Source: Pseudarthrobacter raffinosi (GTDB lineage Bacteria > Actinomycetota > Actinomycetes > Actinomycetales > Micrococcaceae). From it: a stretch of 58,436 nt of DNA. Below, piece after piece: positions 25,706 to 35,554 of the stretch. The DNA lies in contig NZ_JAMXBH010000026.1 in assembly GCF_023913735.1 (NCBI RefSeq), forward strand, positions 656 through 59,091, in the 5' to 3' direction. Below the pieces are notes generated by a model that did no database searches, was not told where the DNA came from, and was given only the letters and a program-made list of their open reading frames with translations. Both the position numbers and the translations under genes were made by a program. The stretch's first letter is position 1. Each line of letters opens with the position of its first letter.

Positions 25706-26821
25706 TTGGTGACCATGAAAGACGTGGCCGTGGCGGCCGGGGTTTCCGCGGCGAGCGTTTCCAACGCCTATCACCGGCCGGACAAACTCTCAACCGACCA
25801 GCGCACAAGGATCCTCAGCGTAGCCCAGGACCTGGGTTACTCCGGTCCGCACCCGGGTGCCAGTAGCTTACGGTCGGGTAGTGTCGGCTCGCTTGGTCTG
25901 CTCATCACCGACTCGTTGTCCTATGCGTTCGAGGACCCGGCCACCGTGCTGCTTCTCCGCGGTATCGCGCAGGTCAGCCAAATGGCGAACGTGTCTTTGG
26001 CATTGCTGCCGTCGGGCAGCGAAGCGGTCCCCCGCAGGGCTAACGGCCACAGGGGGGCGCCCGTAGTTGAGGACGTATGGCCCGCTGTCCAGCGCAGCGT
26101 CGTAGATGGATTCCTCATCTACAGCCTGCCCGATGACCACTCGGCTGTAACGAGCGTCCTCAACCGTGGCCTGCCTTGTGTCATTATCGACTCTCCCAGG
26201 ATTGAAGGTATTCCCTTCGTTGGTATAGATGACAAAGACGCCGCGCAGAAGGCCGCCGAGCATTTGCTGGAACTTGGCCATCGGCGGATAGGTATTCTGG
26301 TCGACAGGCTCCGGCCGGACGGATCTCGTGGGTTCGCCTCCCAAAGCCGCATCCGAAATGCTGAGGATGGGGTTGCCAGAGCACGGCTGGACGGCTACTA
26401 TTCTGCGTTCCGCCGCGTGGGGTTGATTCCGTCGGAGGTACCAGTCGTCGAAGCCGGTGGCTTCCTGTTTGATGAAGGCCGAAAAGCTGCTGAGAGGCTC
26501 CTTGACCGTCACGATCTGACTGCGGTACTTGCAACCACAGACGTCCTCGCCCTGTCGGCCCTGAAAGTATTGAGGACCATGAGGAAGACAGTTCCCGATG
26601 ACGTGTCGGTAATTGGATTCGATGATCTCCCCGAGTCGGCGGCCGCCGGACTTACTACCGTCGGCCAGCCCCTGGTGGACAAAGGCAGGCGCGCGGCTGA
26701 AGCCATCATTCAAAGCGTCGCCGGGGAAACAGTAGGGAGCATCTTACTTCCCACCACCTTGCACGTCCGGGCATCTACAGGTCCCGTAACGACGAAAATA
26801 GCTCCAGCGGCTACTGGATAA
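25706..26821 (+). CDS. LacI-family transcriptional regulator
   Basis: About 371 residues. The N-terminal LacI helix-turn-helix and hinge are clear: MKDVAVAAGVSAASVSNAYH, RPDKLSTDQRTRILSVAQDL, GYSGPHPGASSLRSGSVGSL. The rest is a sugar-binding sensor core (IIDSPRIEGIPFVGIDDKDA, HRRIGILVDR, VIGFDDLPESAAAGLTTV). AGGAGG at 25693-25698 serves a TTG at 25706 or, perhaps better spaced, a GTG at 25709. It is downstream of the CUT2 permease and ATPase and is the obvious candidate to bind the palindromes at 23566-23713 and the box at 22406. Confidence 0.93.
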   Translation: MVTMKDVAVAAGVSAASVSNAYHRPDKLSTDQRTRILSVAQDLGYSGPHPGASSLRSGSVGSLGLLITDSLSYAFEDPATVLLLRGIAQVSQMANVSLALLPSGSEAVPRRANGHRGAPVVEDVWPAVQRSVVDGFLIYSLPDDHSAVTSVLNRGLPCVIIDSPRIEGIPFVGIDDKDAAQKAAEHLLELGHRRIGILVDRLRPDGSRGFASQSRIRNAEDGVARARLDGYYSAFRRVGLIPSEVPVVEAGGFLFDEGRKAAERLLDRHDLTAVLATTDVLALSALKVLRTMRKTVPDDVSVIGFDDLPESAAAGLTTVGQPLVDKGRRAAEAIIQSVAGETVGSILLPTTLHVRASTGPVTTKIAPAATG

Positions 26822-27077
26822 GGGGAAGTCCCTGACGTTTAGTCCCGGGCCCTTGCTCGAGGATGTCCTCCGACGATAAAGGGCTCAATTCCTTTAGATC
26901 CCACAAGAATCTCTTATGGCTTGGGAGCAAGCCTAAAGACAAGCTGATAGTATTTTCTCACCGGCGAGGGGTAGCAGGCATTCAGCGGAGGCCGCGTATC
27001 CCTCGACAGCTTCAGACTCTTAGGCAGTTAAGCATGGCCGCCGGGAAGCCGTCGGCCCCAATGAAAGTGGGAAGACA
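26822..27077. other. Intergenic region after the LacI gene
   Basis: 256 bases with overlapping short frames but no motif or ribosome site that supports a gene. Confidence 0.35.
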
Positions 27078-27278
27078 ATGTGGCACTTCAAAGGGGAAGA
27101 GCTGCCGCCGACGAGCGTGGCCCGCGTGAGCTGCTTAGTGCTCGCGGCCTTCGCTTCAGTCGCCGGAATGGACATTATTGCCAGCGGGAGGGCCCAACCG
27201 GATACCATCTGGCTTTTCCTGCTGGCCGGCATTTGTCTCTGGATCTCAAGCGTCCTTCAGCCGGATAAGACAAGTTAG
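27078..27278 (+). CDS. Small predicted membrane protein
   Basis: 66 residues with two hydrophobic segments (about 17-33 and 43-60: VSCLVLAAFASVAG and IWLFLLAGICLWISSVL) and short charged ends. A GTGGGAAGACA stretch before the ATG is a modest ribosome site. Not recognised. It precedes the glycosyltransferase gene by 86 bases on the same strand and may be an envelope accessory, but no function can be assigned. Confidence 0.5.
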   Translation: MWHFKGEELPPTSVARVSCLVLAAFASVAGMDIIASGRAQPDTIWLFLLAGICLWISSVLQPDKTS

Positions 27279-27364
27279 CCCGGCCCGCAAGAGGCACCGG
27301 AACGTCCCTCGATTCGTGCGCGCTTGCATCCATCGATCGGCGCAATATCACCAAGGAGTTAAGT

Positions 27365-28597
27365 TTGGATCCGCTTGCCGAAGACGAGCCCTTGACCATA
27401 CTGATTGCTGCGGACACCTACCCGCCAGACATCAACGGGGCAGCAGTCTCGACGCATCGACTCGCCATGGGTATGAAAGCGCGGGGCCACATTGTGCACG
27501 TGATCGCTGCGCGCAGTTCCAGTGGACCCACCGTGACCGCGCGGGAGGACGGGATCACGGTCCACCGTCTCAGATCCCATGCAGCTCCAACGCACCCTAC
27601 TCTGCGGATATGCGTCCCTTGGCAGATTAGGCGCGACGTTCGCAAAATTTTCGGGACAGTTGCCCCCAACGTGGCCCACGTGCAATGCCACTACATGGTC
27701 GGTGGAGCAGTCGTCAAAGAAGCAGTTAGGAACGGCACCCGCCTTATTGCGACTAATCACTTCATGCCAGAGAATATGAATCCATTTCTTCCATTCCCGA
27801 AGTGGTTCCTCAAGATTGTGGCCCGCAATTCCTGGCGGGATATGGACAAGGTACTTGGTAAGGCAGACGTCATTACGACGCCGACTTCCAAGTCAGCTGA
27901 GACGATGTACAGGCATGGGTTCTCGCGCACTGTTGTACCTGTCTCCAATGGCATCGCAGCAGAACGCTACGAACGAGCCTCCGGCGAGCAGCTCGAAAAC
28001 CCGGACCATCCGATTATCTTGTTTGTAGGGCGTCTGGCTGAGGAAAAGAACGTTGACGAACTCCTTGACGCCTTCGCTCAGCTGCCCGACGAACTGGATG
28101 CGCGGCTTGAAATTGTGGGAGTTGGAGAGCTTAGGCCTGCTCTGGAGCTACAGGCGGGCCGTCTTGGAATCAGCGACAGGGTGACATTCCTCGGTTTCGT
28201 AGACGAGGAGGAACTTCGACTTGCCTACCTTCGGTCTACGCTGTTCGCCATGCCAGGTACCGCTGACCTGCAGTCGTTGGTGTCGCTCGAGGCTATGTCG
28301 GCATCCAAGCCCTTGGTCTTGGCGAATGCCCTCGCTTTGCCCCATCTGGTGCGCGAAGGCGTGAACGGTTTCCTTTTCACACCCGGTGACAGGCGAGAAT
28401 TCGCACGGAAGATCGAGTACATCCTCCGGCTGCCCGTGGAAGGCCGAGAGGCCATGGGATTAGCAAGTCGTGCCATGGTCGAGGGGCATAGCTTCTCCAG
28501 CTCAATGTTCACCCTTGAGGCGATCTACCGCAGCCATCGACGCGATGAAGCTGCGCTTCCCCATGCCCCGATGCCGGCGGCCGCGTCAACAAAGTGA
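27365..28597 (+). CDS. Glycosyltransferase, GT4 family (GT-B fold)
   Basis: 410 residues starting at TTG 27365, with AAGGAG seven bases upstream. The N-terminal domain opens ILIAADTYPPDINGAAVSTH, the usual GT4 donor-side start with the glycine-rich loop. The second domain has IILFVGRLAEEKNVDELLDA and VTFLGFVDEEELRLAY, and the E-x7-E nucleotide-sugar site lies in SLVSLEAMSASKPLV. Such enzymes add mannose, glucose or GlcNAc to lipids, glycans or small molecules; it resembles PimB/MshA-like actinobacterial enzymes. No other envelope-assembly genes are adjacent, so the acceptor is unknown. Confidence 0.87.
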   Translation: MDPLAEDEPLTILIAADTYPPDINGAAVSTHRLAMGMKARGHIVHVIAARSSSGPTVTAREDGITVHRLRSHAAPTHPTLRICVPWQIRRDVRKIFGTVAPNVAHVQCHYMVGGAVVKEAVRNGTRLIATNHFMPENMNPFLPFPKWFLKIVARNSWRDMDKVLGKADVITTPTSKSAETMYRHGFSRTVVPVSNGIAAERYERASGEQLENPDHPIILFVGRLAEEKNVDELLDAFAQLPDELDARLEIVGVGELRPALELQAGRLGISDRVTFLGFVDEEELRLAYLRSTLFAMPGTADLQSLVSLEAMSASKPLVLANALALPHLVREGVNGFLFTPGDRREFARKIEYILRLPVEGREAMGLASRAMVEGHSFSSSMFTLEAIYRSHRRDEAALPHAPMPAAASTK

Positions 28598-28612
28598 CGT
28601 GTGTGAGGATGA

Positions 28613-29557
28613 TCAGCCCTTTGAGCGCTCCACGGGCTGCCACGTCCCATTGCCCGACTGAGCCATGCTCAATAGCGTCATTCTGGCCAGCTTTGCCAGT
28701 TCACCCGTTGCGGCTGAAAGAGTATGCCCCTCCTTCTTGACGAGCGCAATCGTGTCATAAAGCGGTGGGTCAAACGGCACGACGCCTAGATCCTTGGGAA
28801 AAGTTGGGCTGGCAGCAACCGCACGGCAAGTGAAAGTGTCACCAATGCCGTCGGACACCAGTGCAAGAGCGGACTCCACCTGCTCTACCTCGATTTGAGG
28901 CGTCAACGTCAAGCCGGCGGTCTCTGCTCGTTCAGTGACCTGCCGCCGTGTGGGGTCGCGCTGGGCGTAATGCGCATCGTAGAGAATAAGCGGACGCTGA
29001 GCGAAGGACTCGATTGTTGTTGGGCCTGCCTGCAGGACTTCTTTGTCATTAGTGACGTGGACAATCTCGTCCCGCACCAGAGGAATCGCCTTGAGGCCAT
29101 TGAGGACCACCGGCAGCACAATAAGGCCGGCCTCAAGGTCTCCGGCGAGGACGGCTTCGGCCGTTTCCGCTGAGTTTAGTCCGACTAGCCTGATCTTGAC
29201 CTTCGGGTGCTTTGCATGAAACTCCTTGGCAAGATTCGACAACAGGTAATAGTCGGCGTTTCGCAGCAGCCCGAATGTAGCAGTTCCGCCCTCAAGGGTG
29301 GTCAACGACTTTACGGCCTGGGCGCCGCCCTCGGCCGCAACCACCGATTGCTCCGCGAACGGGAGCAGTTCATCACCAGCCGCCGTCAGAAGCAGTCTGC
29401 GAGCCCCGCGCATAAACAGGGAAGCGCCCAGTTCGGCCTCGAGCCGCCGTACAAGATCGGAGATCGCAGGCTGGGAGATGTCCAGTTCGCGCGCTGCCGC
29501 GCTGAATGAACCGTGGCGAACAGCGGCCAGAAACGCCTGGAGCTGCGTAAGTGTCAT
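28613..29557 (-). CDS. LysR-family transcriptional regulator
   Basis: 314 residues. The N-terminal winged helix is typical: LTQLQAFLAAVRHGSFSAAA, RELDISQPAISDLVRRLEAE, LGASLFMRGARRLLLTAAG. The remainder is a LysR effector-binding domain. AGGATGGG precedes the ATG. It is divergent from an MFS transporter and Gfo/Idh gene, the standard arrangement for a LysR activator of a transport and catabolic operon; the 425-base gap should hold its T-N11-A boxes. Confidence 0.93.
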   Translation of the reverse strand: MTLTQLQAFLAAVRHGSFSAAARELDISQPAISDLVRRLEAELGASLFMRGARRLLLTAAGDELLPFAEQSVVAAEGGAQAVKSLTTLEGGTATFGLLRNADYYLLSNLAKEFHAKHPKVKIRLVGLNSAETAEAVLAGDLEAGLIVLPVVLNGLKAIPLVRDEIVHVTNDKEVLQAGPTTIESFAQRPLILYDAHYAQRDPTRRQVTERAETAGLTLTPQIEVEQVESALALVSDGIGDTFTCRAVAASPTFPKDLGVVPFDPPLYDTIALVKKEGHTLSAATGELAKLARMTLLSMAQSGNGTWQPVERSKG

Positions 29558-29982
29558 AAGCCCATCCTATGCCAAGTAGCGCAAACCGACACGCAACCCT
29601 AGACCATTGATGTGAACAAACTCCGTTCTGAGGTATTTCCTCATGAATTGAATTGGACGTTCGAGAATATTCAGCTGAATGGACAAGTAGATGTCACGTA
29701 TAAGCCTAGCTTTCGCGAAACCCAAGGAAACGTGATATTTCGGGCTTAACGGGTTTGCGCAAATGAAGCAATCACGTGAAAATTGCCGTGGCGCTTCATC
29801 GCATGACTTGCCGTGAGCCCCCGGCCGGGGACGAAAGCGAAGCGAACCCCCGCCAGCCTTGCCAGGACTCCCGATCTGCCTGACGAATGGATCCGCAGTC
29901 GGTTTGGCTTTGTTGCGCCCAGCAACGTACCTCAGCGCCCCAAGTGGCCGTTAAGACTTCTCTCGAGCCAAAAGGAACATTA
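29558..29982. promoter_or_regulatory. Divergent lysR / MFS control region
   Basis: 425 bases without a supported gene. CAATCACGTGAAAATTG at about 29769-29785 is an imperfect dyad of LysR-box size. A frame open from 29887 into the MFS gene has no ribosome site of its own. Confidence 0.4.
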
Positions 29983-31251
29983 ATGCTTCTCAGCCACCCA
30001 CACGTGAGTCCTCGTCTGTGGCGCAATGCCCTGTTTGTGGTATTCGCCCTGACAGGGGCAGGGCAAGCAGCATGGATTACGCGCACACCATCCATCAGGG
30101 CTGCCCTGGATCTTACGGTCGGTGAGATGGGCTGGATCATCTTCGGCATTTCGGTGGGATCAGTTGCTGGCCTTCTGGTGGCGAGTCGTGTGGTCGCCAG
30201 ATGGGGCGGACGGACAGGAATGCTAGCTGGTGCCATTTGCATCGGTGCGGGTCTTATCGCAGCTGGTGCCGGAACTGAGCTCGCATTAGGCTGGCTCGCC
30301 TTCATAGGGCTGTCGATTACGGGTGCCGGGTTTGGGTTGCTCGAAGTGGCACTGAACGTTGAAGGGGCCGCACTGGAACGCCATGTTGGCAGAACATGCC
30401 TGCCTGCCATCCATGCCGCATTCAGCATTGGCACGTTAGTAGGCTCCGGGCTGGGAGCGGGCGCAGTGTTTGCGGGCACGCCTGTTCTGCTTCACCTGGG
30501 TATGACCGGGGCGCTGGTAATTGCCGGTACTGCTGCAGCGGTGAGATTGGTGGCGGCAGGTACGGGAGTCGAGCCTCGCTCGCCCAAAGCCACCGGCTCC
30601 GCTAGCGGCCGGGTTAAAGTTTGGCGCGAGCCTCGAACCATGATCTTGGGCGTCGTTGTCATGGGGATGGCATTCGCGGAAGGCGCGGGCAACGACTGGA
30701 TCCCGTTGGCTTTGGTCGACGGCTATGGAATAAGCGAGTTCCATGCCTCGCTTGGCTTTGCCGTTTACGCTGGCTTGATGACTTTGGTCCGTATGCTGGG
30801 CGCCCGTTTAGTTGCCAGATTTGGGCGACGTCAGACTCTGCAGGGATTGGGCTTGTTTGCTGCGGCGGGTCTCCTGCTGGTCATCTTTGGATCCACACCG
30901 GCCCTGGCGATGGTCGGAGTAGGACTTTGGGGCGCTGGTGTTGCGTTGGGATTCCCTTTGGGCCTCTCAGCGGCCGGAGATGATCCGAATGGTACAGCTG
31001 CCCGCGTCAGTGCGGTGGCGACGGCCGGGTATATCGCTTTCCTGGTCGGGCCGCCCGTGCTCGGACTTCTGGGGGACCACAACGGCATTCGTTCTGCACT
31101 GCTCATCGTCCTTGCCGGCGTTGCCGTAGCCATCGGCTTCTCCCAATCGACACGTCCCATCAGCTCCGCTCCAGCTCCGGCAGGGCCCAACCAGGACACG
31201 CTGACGCCTGAGCGAACCGCTCTTAGGCAGGGAGACAACGCAAATGACTGA
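29983..31251 (+). CDS. MFS transporter (sugar or drug exporter-like, 12 TM)
   Basis: 422 residues from the ATG at 29983, preceded by AAAAGGA. About 12 hydrophobic segments. The loop between segments 2 and 3 reads GSVAGLLVASRVVARWGGRT, the conserved MFS G-x-x-x-D/R-R-x-G-R-R-like turn, and GAGFGLLEVALNVEGAALER resembles the FucP/YbjJ-like MFS branch. The gene overlaps the Gfo/Idh oxidoreductase by eight bases, so transport and metabolism of one compound, probably a sugar or inositol-like molecule, are translationally coupled under the divergent LysR regulator. Confidence 0.87.
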   Translation: MLLSHPHVSPRLWRNALFVVFALTGAGQAAWITRTPSIRAALDLTVGEMGWIIFGISVGSVAGLLVASRVVARWGGRTGMLAGAICIGAGLIAAGAGTELALGWLAFIGLSITGAGFGLLEVALNVEGAALERHVGRTCLPAIHAAFSIGTLVGSGLGAGAVFAGTPVLLHLGMTGALVIAGTAAAVRLVAAGTGVEPRSPKATGSASGRVKVWREPRTMILGVVVMGMAFAEGAGNDWIPLALVDGYGISEFHASLGFAVYAGLMTLVRMLGARLVARFGRRQTLQGLGLFAAAGLLLVIFGSTPALAMVGVGLWGAGVALGFPLGLSAAGDDPNGTAARVSAVATAGYIAFLVGPPVLGLLGDHNGIRSALLIVLAGVAVAIGFSQSTRPISSAPAPAGPNQDTLTPERTALRQGDNAND

Positions 31252-32269
31252 AGAGCAGCACAACATGATCAAGTGGGGACTGATTGGGGCCAGTGACATT
31301 GCAGCCACCCGCATGATTCCGGCGATGAGGTCCTCAGGCGCGGCCGTCCACGCGGTGATGAGTGGCTCCAGCAGCCACGCAGCAGACTACGCACGAGCTA
31401 ACACCGTCCCCGCACACACGACGGACCTCCGCCAGTTGCTGGAGTTGGACATAGATGCCGTCTACATTTCCTCGACTAACGAAAAACACTACCCCCAGGC
31501 CAGGATGGCTCTTCTGGCCGACAAACACGTCCTGTGCGAAAAGCCCATGGCGCTGACAGCTGACGAGGCGGGCGCAATGGTGAGACTTGCCGACGAACGC
31601 GGGCTGGTTCTTGCCATAAACCACCATCTGCCGCAGAGTGCACTGCACCGCAAAATTCGGGAAGTCGTTGCTGCGGGCACAATTGGAAAGATACTGGCGG
31701 CCCAGATTTCCAACGCTGGTCTGCTTCATCCGCGACTGCGCGGCTGGCGTCTGTCAGAACCAGGAACAGGTCGGGGAGTCATTCTGGACCTTACCTGCCA
31801 CGATGCTTCCGTGCTCAACCCCCTCCTGGGCATCCCCACGGCGGTGACTGCCGTGGCCGCCAACCAGGCGGAATGGAACCGCGAGGGTGGCGTCGACACT
31901 GCAATGACCCTCATTGAGTATGAGAATAAAAACGGGGACCGAGTTCTTGCTCAAACCATCGATTCATTTGCCATGCCGCACGCGAAAACCTCATTGTACC
32001 TCTACGGGACCAACGGTTCTCTGCAGGTGACCGACGCCATGACCCAAGACTCGTCCGGAGCGATCACTCTGACCAACGCAGAGGGGAACACTGCTTTTCC
32101 TGTCGACTCAAACGAGGACCCTTACGTCGTGATTCTTGAAAAGTTCGCCGAGGCCGTTCGTGGGGTCGGCCGGCCAGCGGTTTCCGGTGAAGAAGGTCTG
32201 ATGGCGCTCAGAGTGGCGCTGGCTGCCGAAGAGTCCGCGTCCAGCGGCGCCGTCGTTAGACTCCGCTAG
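31244..32269 (+). CDS. Gfo/Idh/MocA-family NAD(P)-dependent oxidoreductase
   Basis: 341 residues. The Rossmann start is IKWGLIGASDIAATRMIPAM; DAVYISSTNEKHY and the catalytic-lysine motif HVLCEKPMALTADEA (EKP) follow. The C-terminal alpha/beta domain contains the likely active-site His in LDLTCHDASVLNPLLG. Family members oxidise or reduce hydroxyls on sugars, inositols or glycosides. ATG at 31244 overlaps the MFS stop; another ATG at 31265 (MIKWGLIGAS) begins exactly at the fold. Substrate unknown. Confidence 0.9.
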   Translation: MTEEQHNMIKWGLIGASDIAATRMIPAMRSSGAAVHAVMSGSSSHAADYARANTVPAHTTDLRQLLELDIDAVYISSTNEKHYPQARMALLADKHVLCEKPMALTADEAGAMVRLADERGLVLAINHHLPQSALHRKIREVVAAGTIGKILAAQISNAGLLHPRLRGWRLSEPGTGRGVILDLTCHDASVLNPLLGIPTAVTAVAANQAEWNREGGVDTAMTLIEYENKNGDRVLAQTIDSFAMPHAKTSLYLYGTNGSLQVTDAMTQDSSGAITLTNAEGNTAFPVDSNEDPYVVILEKFAEAVRGVGRPAVSGEEGLMALRVALAAEESASSGAVVRLR

Positions 32270-32989
32270 CCGAAGCAGCTAGAAGTGCTTTGATCTGATC
32301 CACAGAGGATCTTGGTTCATCGGTCGGAAACACTGTGAGCCAGCAACAGCAAATCACGTGACACCTGGGCTTTCGCCCTCACCCGGTCGGCATTGTCCTT
32401 CCTGTGTTTTGCACCGCGAACTCCGCCGCGTGCATGGTCCTTGCGTCTGCCACCTGACTGAATCACGTTCGGTATTTGACTCTGCGCTGGGCTGTCCTCG
32501 AAGGGATCATGGAAAATTATGGAGTGCGAGACAGATTCTCTCTCGACCTCCTGCTGTTTCGCTCCCCCTCCGGGGCATTCAGGAACTGACCGTGCCGTTG
32601 CGGTGACAGCTTCGTTCAAGACTTCTCCTTCTATCGCGTCTGGTGCGGCTGCTGTGGCTGCTGTGGCTGGCCACTCAGCCGCGGTAAAATGGGACCGGCG
32701 CGGGATTCGCCAGGCGCTCGTATGTATGTGGGAACGTGGCGGCATGTTCGGGGAGCGCCTTACTGCCCCAGGGCCCCCGTGGCCGCCACAATGGGTGAGT
32801 CAGGAAGGTGCCGCGGTCGCGGTCGCCCATTGCTCGGATCAGTAAGAGCGCTTTTGTCAGGAGTTCGCGAGGAATTTCCCTGTTGTTCCGGTGCTAATCG
32901 TCCTCTGCGCTGCTGCAGGATCCCCTGGTGCCGCGGCGGCTTCGATCGGCTGTTAGGACGGATGTGCGCCCGGCCGGATGACAGTCTGG
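32270..32989. other. 720-base gap without a convincing gene
   Basis: Several open frames overlap on both strands, none with a ribosome site or family motif. A short GGCTGCTGT repeat (TGGTGCGGCTGCTGTGGC region, about 32639-32670) is the only structure noted. It may be decayed coding DNA between two catabolic units. Confidence 0.45.
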
Positions 32990-33955
32990 CTACGTCCACA
33001 AGGCCTGCCTGATGGCAGCGTTTCTGTCCCTGTGAGCTTGAACCGTCAAACGTGCATCAGGGTTGTATACGTCCCACGCATGGTACGCGGCAGGATAGAC
33101 GTGAAGCTCAGTCTGTACCCCTGCTTGCATCAGTCTGGAGGCAAAGTCGATGTCCTCGTCTCTGAAGGTATCGAGCTCACCGACCTGTATCAGCGTTGGA
33201 GGCAGACATGAGAGGTCAGTCATCCGGCCGGGCGCGACATAGGGGCTAACTTCGTCCGTCCCATATAAGGCCCCGAGAAGGCATTGCCAAGCAAACCGAT
33301 TATTCTCGCGGCTCCAGCTCGGGATTCCGGCGAACTCCCGCGACGAAACTGTGATTTCGCGGTCGTCAAGCATTGGGTACATCAAGTGCTGAAAACGGAT
33401 CTCTGGGCCTTGACGGTCGCGTGCGAGCAGCGCCACTCCTGCCGCGATGCCGCCACCGGCACTGGCGCCGGCAACAGCGACTTTGTTGGGATCAATTTTC
33501 AGAAGGGAGGCGTGATCTACCGCCCACTGGAGGCCAGCGAACGCATCCTCCACCGGGGCTGTTGGGCCGTTTTCCGGAGCGAGCCGGTACTCAATGGAGA
33601 GCACCACGGCTTGGGTTTCCTGGGCCAGCGTCTCACAGTAGTTGTCATCGCCCTGAACGCTGCCCACGATCATTCCGCCGCCGTGAATCCAATAGATTGC
33701 CGGACTGGGTCCGGACAGCCCCACTGGGGCGTATCGCCGCAGTAGGAGCGAGGCGGAGCCACCCTGTCGGATAACCAGGTGGTCCTCGCGACGGATGTCC
33801 TCCATGGAAGCCACTGTTTTGGAACGCTCGAGCAGAAGTTGAGAGTATTCAAGCCGAAACGCCCGAAGCTGGTCGGAGGATGTCGGCGCCCGGACTGTCT
33901 CCATGTCCGTCAGCCCTGGCAATAGCTGCTGGTCCACGCGATCGAGGAAGCCCAT
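32990..33955 (-). CDS. Alpha/beta hydrolase, hormone-sensitive-lipase (HSL) family
   Basis: 321 residues from the ATG at 33955, preceded by AGGAGAA. The oxyanion motif HGGG is in YWIHGGGMIVGSV, the nucleophile Ser in VAGASAGGGIA (G-x-S-x-G), the acid in GELDTFRDED and the His in YPAAYHAWDV. These residues define the HSL/type IV esterases, which cleave short-chain esters in the cytoplasm. It follows the AspA-like gene on the same strand (138-base gap) and may share its promoter or have its own. Natural substrate unknown. Confidence 0.9.
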   Translation of the reverse strand: MGFLDRVDQQLLPGLTDMETVRAPTSSDQLRAFRLEYSQLLLERSKTVASMEDIRREDHLVIRQGGSASLLLRRYAPVGLSGPSPAIYWIHGGGMIVGSVQGDDNYCETLAQETQAVVLSIEYRLAPENGPTAPVEDAFAGLQWAVDHASLLKIDPNKVAVAGASAGGGIAAGVALLARDRQGPEIRFQHLMYPMLDDREITVSSREFAGIPSWSRENNRFAWQCLLGALYGTDEVSPYVAPGRMTDLSCLPPTLIQVGELDTFRDEDIDFASRLMQAGVQTELHVYPAAYHAWDVYNPDARLTVQAHRDRNAAIRQALWT

Positions 33956-34093
33956 GTGTTTTCTCCTGTTTTGATACGGTTCGTAGCCAGGGCTCGATGA
34001 CTTCAGTTTGTCGCGGCTAAAGCACCGAGGCCCGCCGTGTGACCGGCACTTCATTGGAACGAGGCAGCGAACAGCCGCATCGCGCAATGAGGG

Positions 34094-35554
34094 TCAACGA
34101 TTCGGCCGGGCAAGGATGAGCTCGTCGAACGCCTCCGGCGTCAGTAGCCCAAGTTCCAGCACCAGCGTCTTCACGCTGGCACCTGTTCGTTGTGCTTCGT
34201 TTGCTATATCCGTCGCAGCTACGTACCCGATCTGCGGGACGAGTGCGGTGACGATGGAGATGCTGCCATCGACATACCCAGCGAGAGTTTCTGTGTTGGC
34301 TGTAATTCCATCTATGCAGTAGTCGGCCAACAGATCCATCGCCCGACTCAGATGGGCCATGGATCTAAAGATGGAGTACGCGATTATTGGTTCGAAGGCA
34401 TTGAGCTGCAGCTGCCCGCTTTCCGCCGCGAGCGTGACCGTGAGGTCCGAACCGATTACTTCAAACGCAATTTGATTCACGAATTCTGGCATGACGGGGT
34501 TGACTTTTCCCGGCATGATGCTGGATCCGGCCTGGCGCGGCGGGAGATTGATTTCACCAAGACCCGATCGTGGTCCCGAGGACAGCAACCGAAGGTCATT
34601 GCAGATCTTCGAGAGCTTGACCGCCAGACGCTTTAGCGTCGCCGAGAACAAAGTGAACGTTCCGACATCCTGCGTGGATTCGATGAGGTGGTCTGAGGTC
34701 CGCATTGGCCGGCCGGTAAGTTCGCGTAAGTGATGTCCCACTGAGCTTGCAAAGCCGGAAGGTGCCGTAATCCCGGTGCCGATGGCTGTTGCACCGAGAT
34801 TCACTTCATGAAGATGGGCCGCTGCTTCCAGGAGGCGGTCCCGATCACGGCGCAACGTGACGCCGTAGGTCTCGAATTCCTGTCCCAGTGTCATGGGAAC
34901 TGCGTCCTGCAGCTGGGTGCGGCCCATCTTCACAATGTCGCCGAACTCCGCGGCTTTTCGATCACACGATGTTGTGAGGCGGTCCAGCGATGCAATAAGA
35001 ACATCAGTGCTCGTTATCATGGCGATCTTCAAAGCAGTCGGGTAGACGTCGTTTGTTGATTGGCTCTTGTTCACCTGCTCGTTTGGATGGACGACCGCGT
35101 ACGTGCCTTTGTCCAGACCGAGCCGTTCCAGTGCCAAGTTGGCGATGACCTCATTGACGTTCATGTTGGTTGATGTCCCGGCACCTCCTTGAATCATTTC
35201 GACGGGAAACTGTTCGAGGTGGCGACCGTCGCGAAGCTGTTCACATGCCCATTCAATGGCACTTCCCACGCCCGGCGGGAGCAAGCCATATTCTTGGTTA
35301 GCGCGGGCACAGGCTTGCTTGACCAGGGCCAATGCGGCAACCAGGGCCGGGAACGCCTCAAGCCTGTCTGCGCCGAGGCTGAAGTTCTCCACGGCTCGTT
35401 GCGTATGGATGCCCCAGTACGCGTCGAGCGGGACATGGGCTGAGCCCAGGAGATCGGTTTCGATACGGGTCGTTGGCTGTGACGCCGCCGCGGAGGACCC
35501 TACGGCGGCGTCACCAACGTGTGCTATCGCGGGTTCGGCAGACGTCATGCCCAT
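34094..35554 (-). CDS. aspA: Aspartate ammonia-lyase-like enzyme (class II fumarase/aspartase superfamily)
   Basis: 486 residues with a ~30-residue extension rich in Ala/Ser. The body begins RIETDLLGSAHVPLDAYWGI, HTQRAVENF, as in aspartases. The superfamily signature GSSIMPGKVNPVMPE carries the catalytic loop, and TNMNVNEVIANLALE and GRTQLQDAVPMTLGQEF are the other two conserved regions. Aspartase makes fumarate and ammonia from L-aspartate; related enzymes use methylaspartate or other amino acids. The ATG at 35554 overlaps the HisD-like gene (a second ATG at 35548 makes ATGA). Linked to a HisD-like dehydrogenase, so it may act on a non-standard substrate. Confidence 0.82.
   Translation of the reverse strand: MGMTSAEPAIAHVGDAAVGSSAAASQPTTRIETDLLGSAHVPLDAYWGIHTQRAVENFSLGADRLEAFPALVAALALVKQACARANQEYGLLPPGVGSAIEWACEQLRDGRHLEQFPVEMIQGGAGTSTNMNVNEVIANLALERLGLDKGTYAVVHPNEQVNKSQSTNDVYPTALKIAMITSTDVLIASLDRLTTSCDRKAAEFGDIVKMGRTQLQDAVPMTLGQEFETYGVTLRRDRDRLLEAAAHLHEVNLGATAIGTGITAPSGFASSVGHHLRELTGRPMRTSDHLIESTQDVGTFTLFSATLKRLAVKLSKICNDLRLLSSGPRSGLGEINLPPRQAGSSIMPGKVNPVMPEFVNQIAFEVIGSDLTVTLAAESGQLQLNAFEPIIAYSIFRSMAHLSRAMDLLADYCIDGITANTETLAGYVDGSISIVTALVPQIGYVAATDIANEAQRTGASVKTLVLELGLLTPEAFDELILARPNR

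Noticed and set aside
32317..32845. Two overlapping frames in the 720-base gap
   Set aside because: Neither has a family motif, a ribosome site or a natural start.
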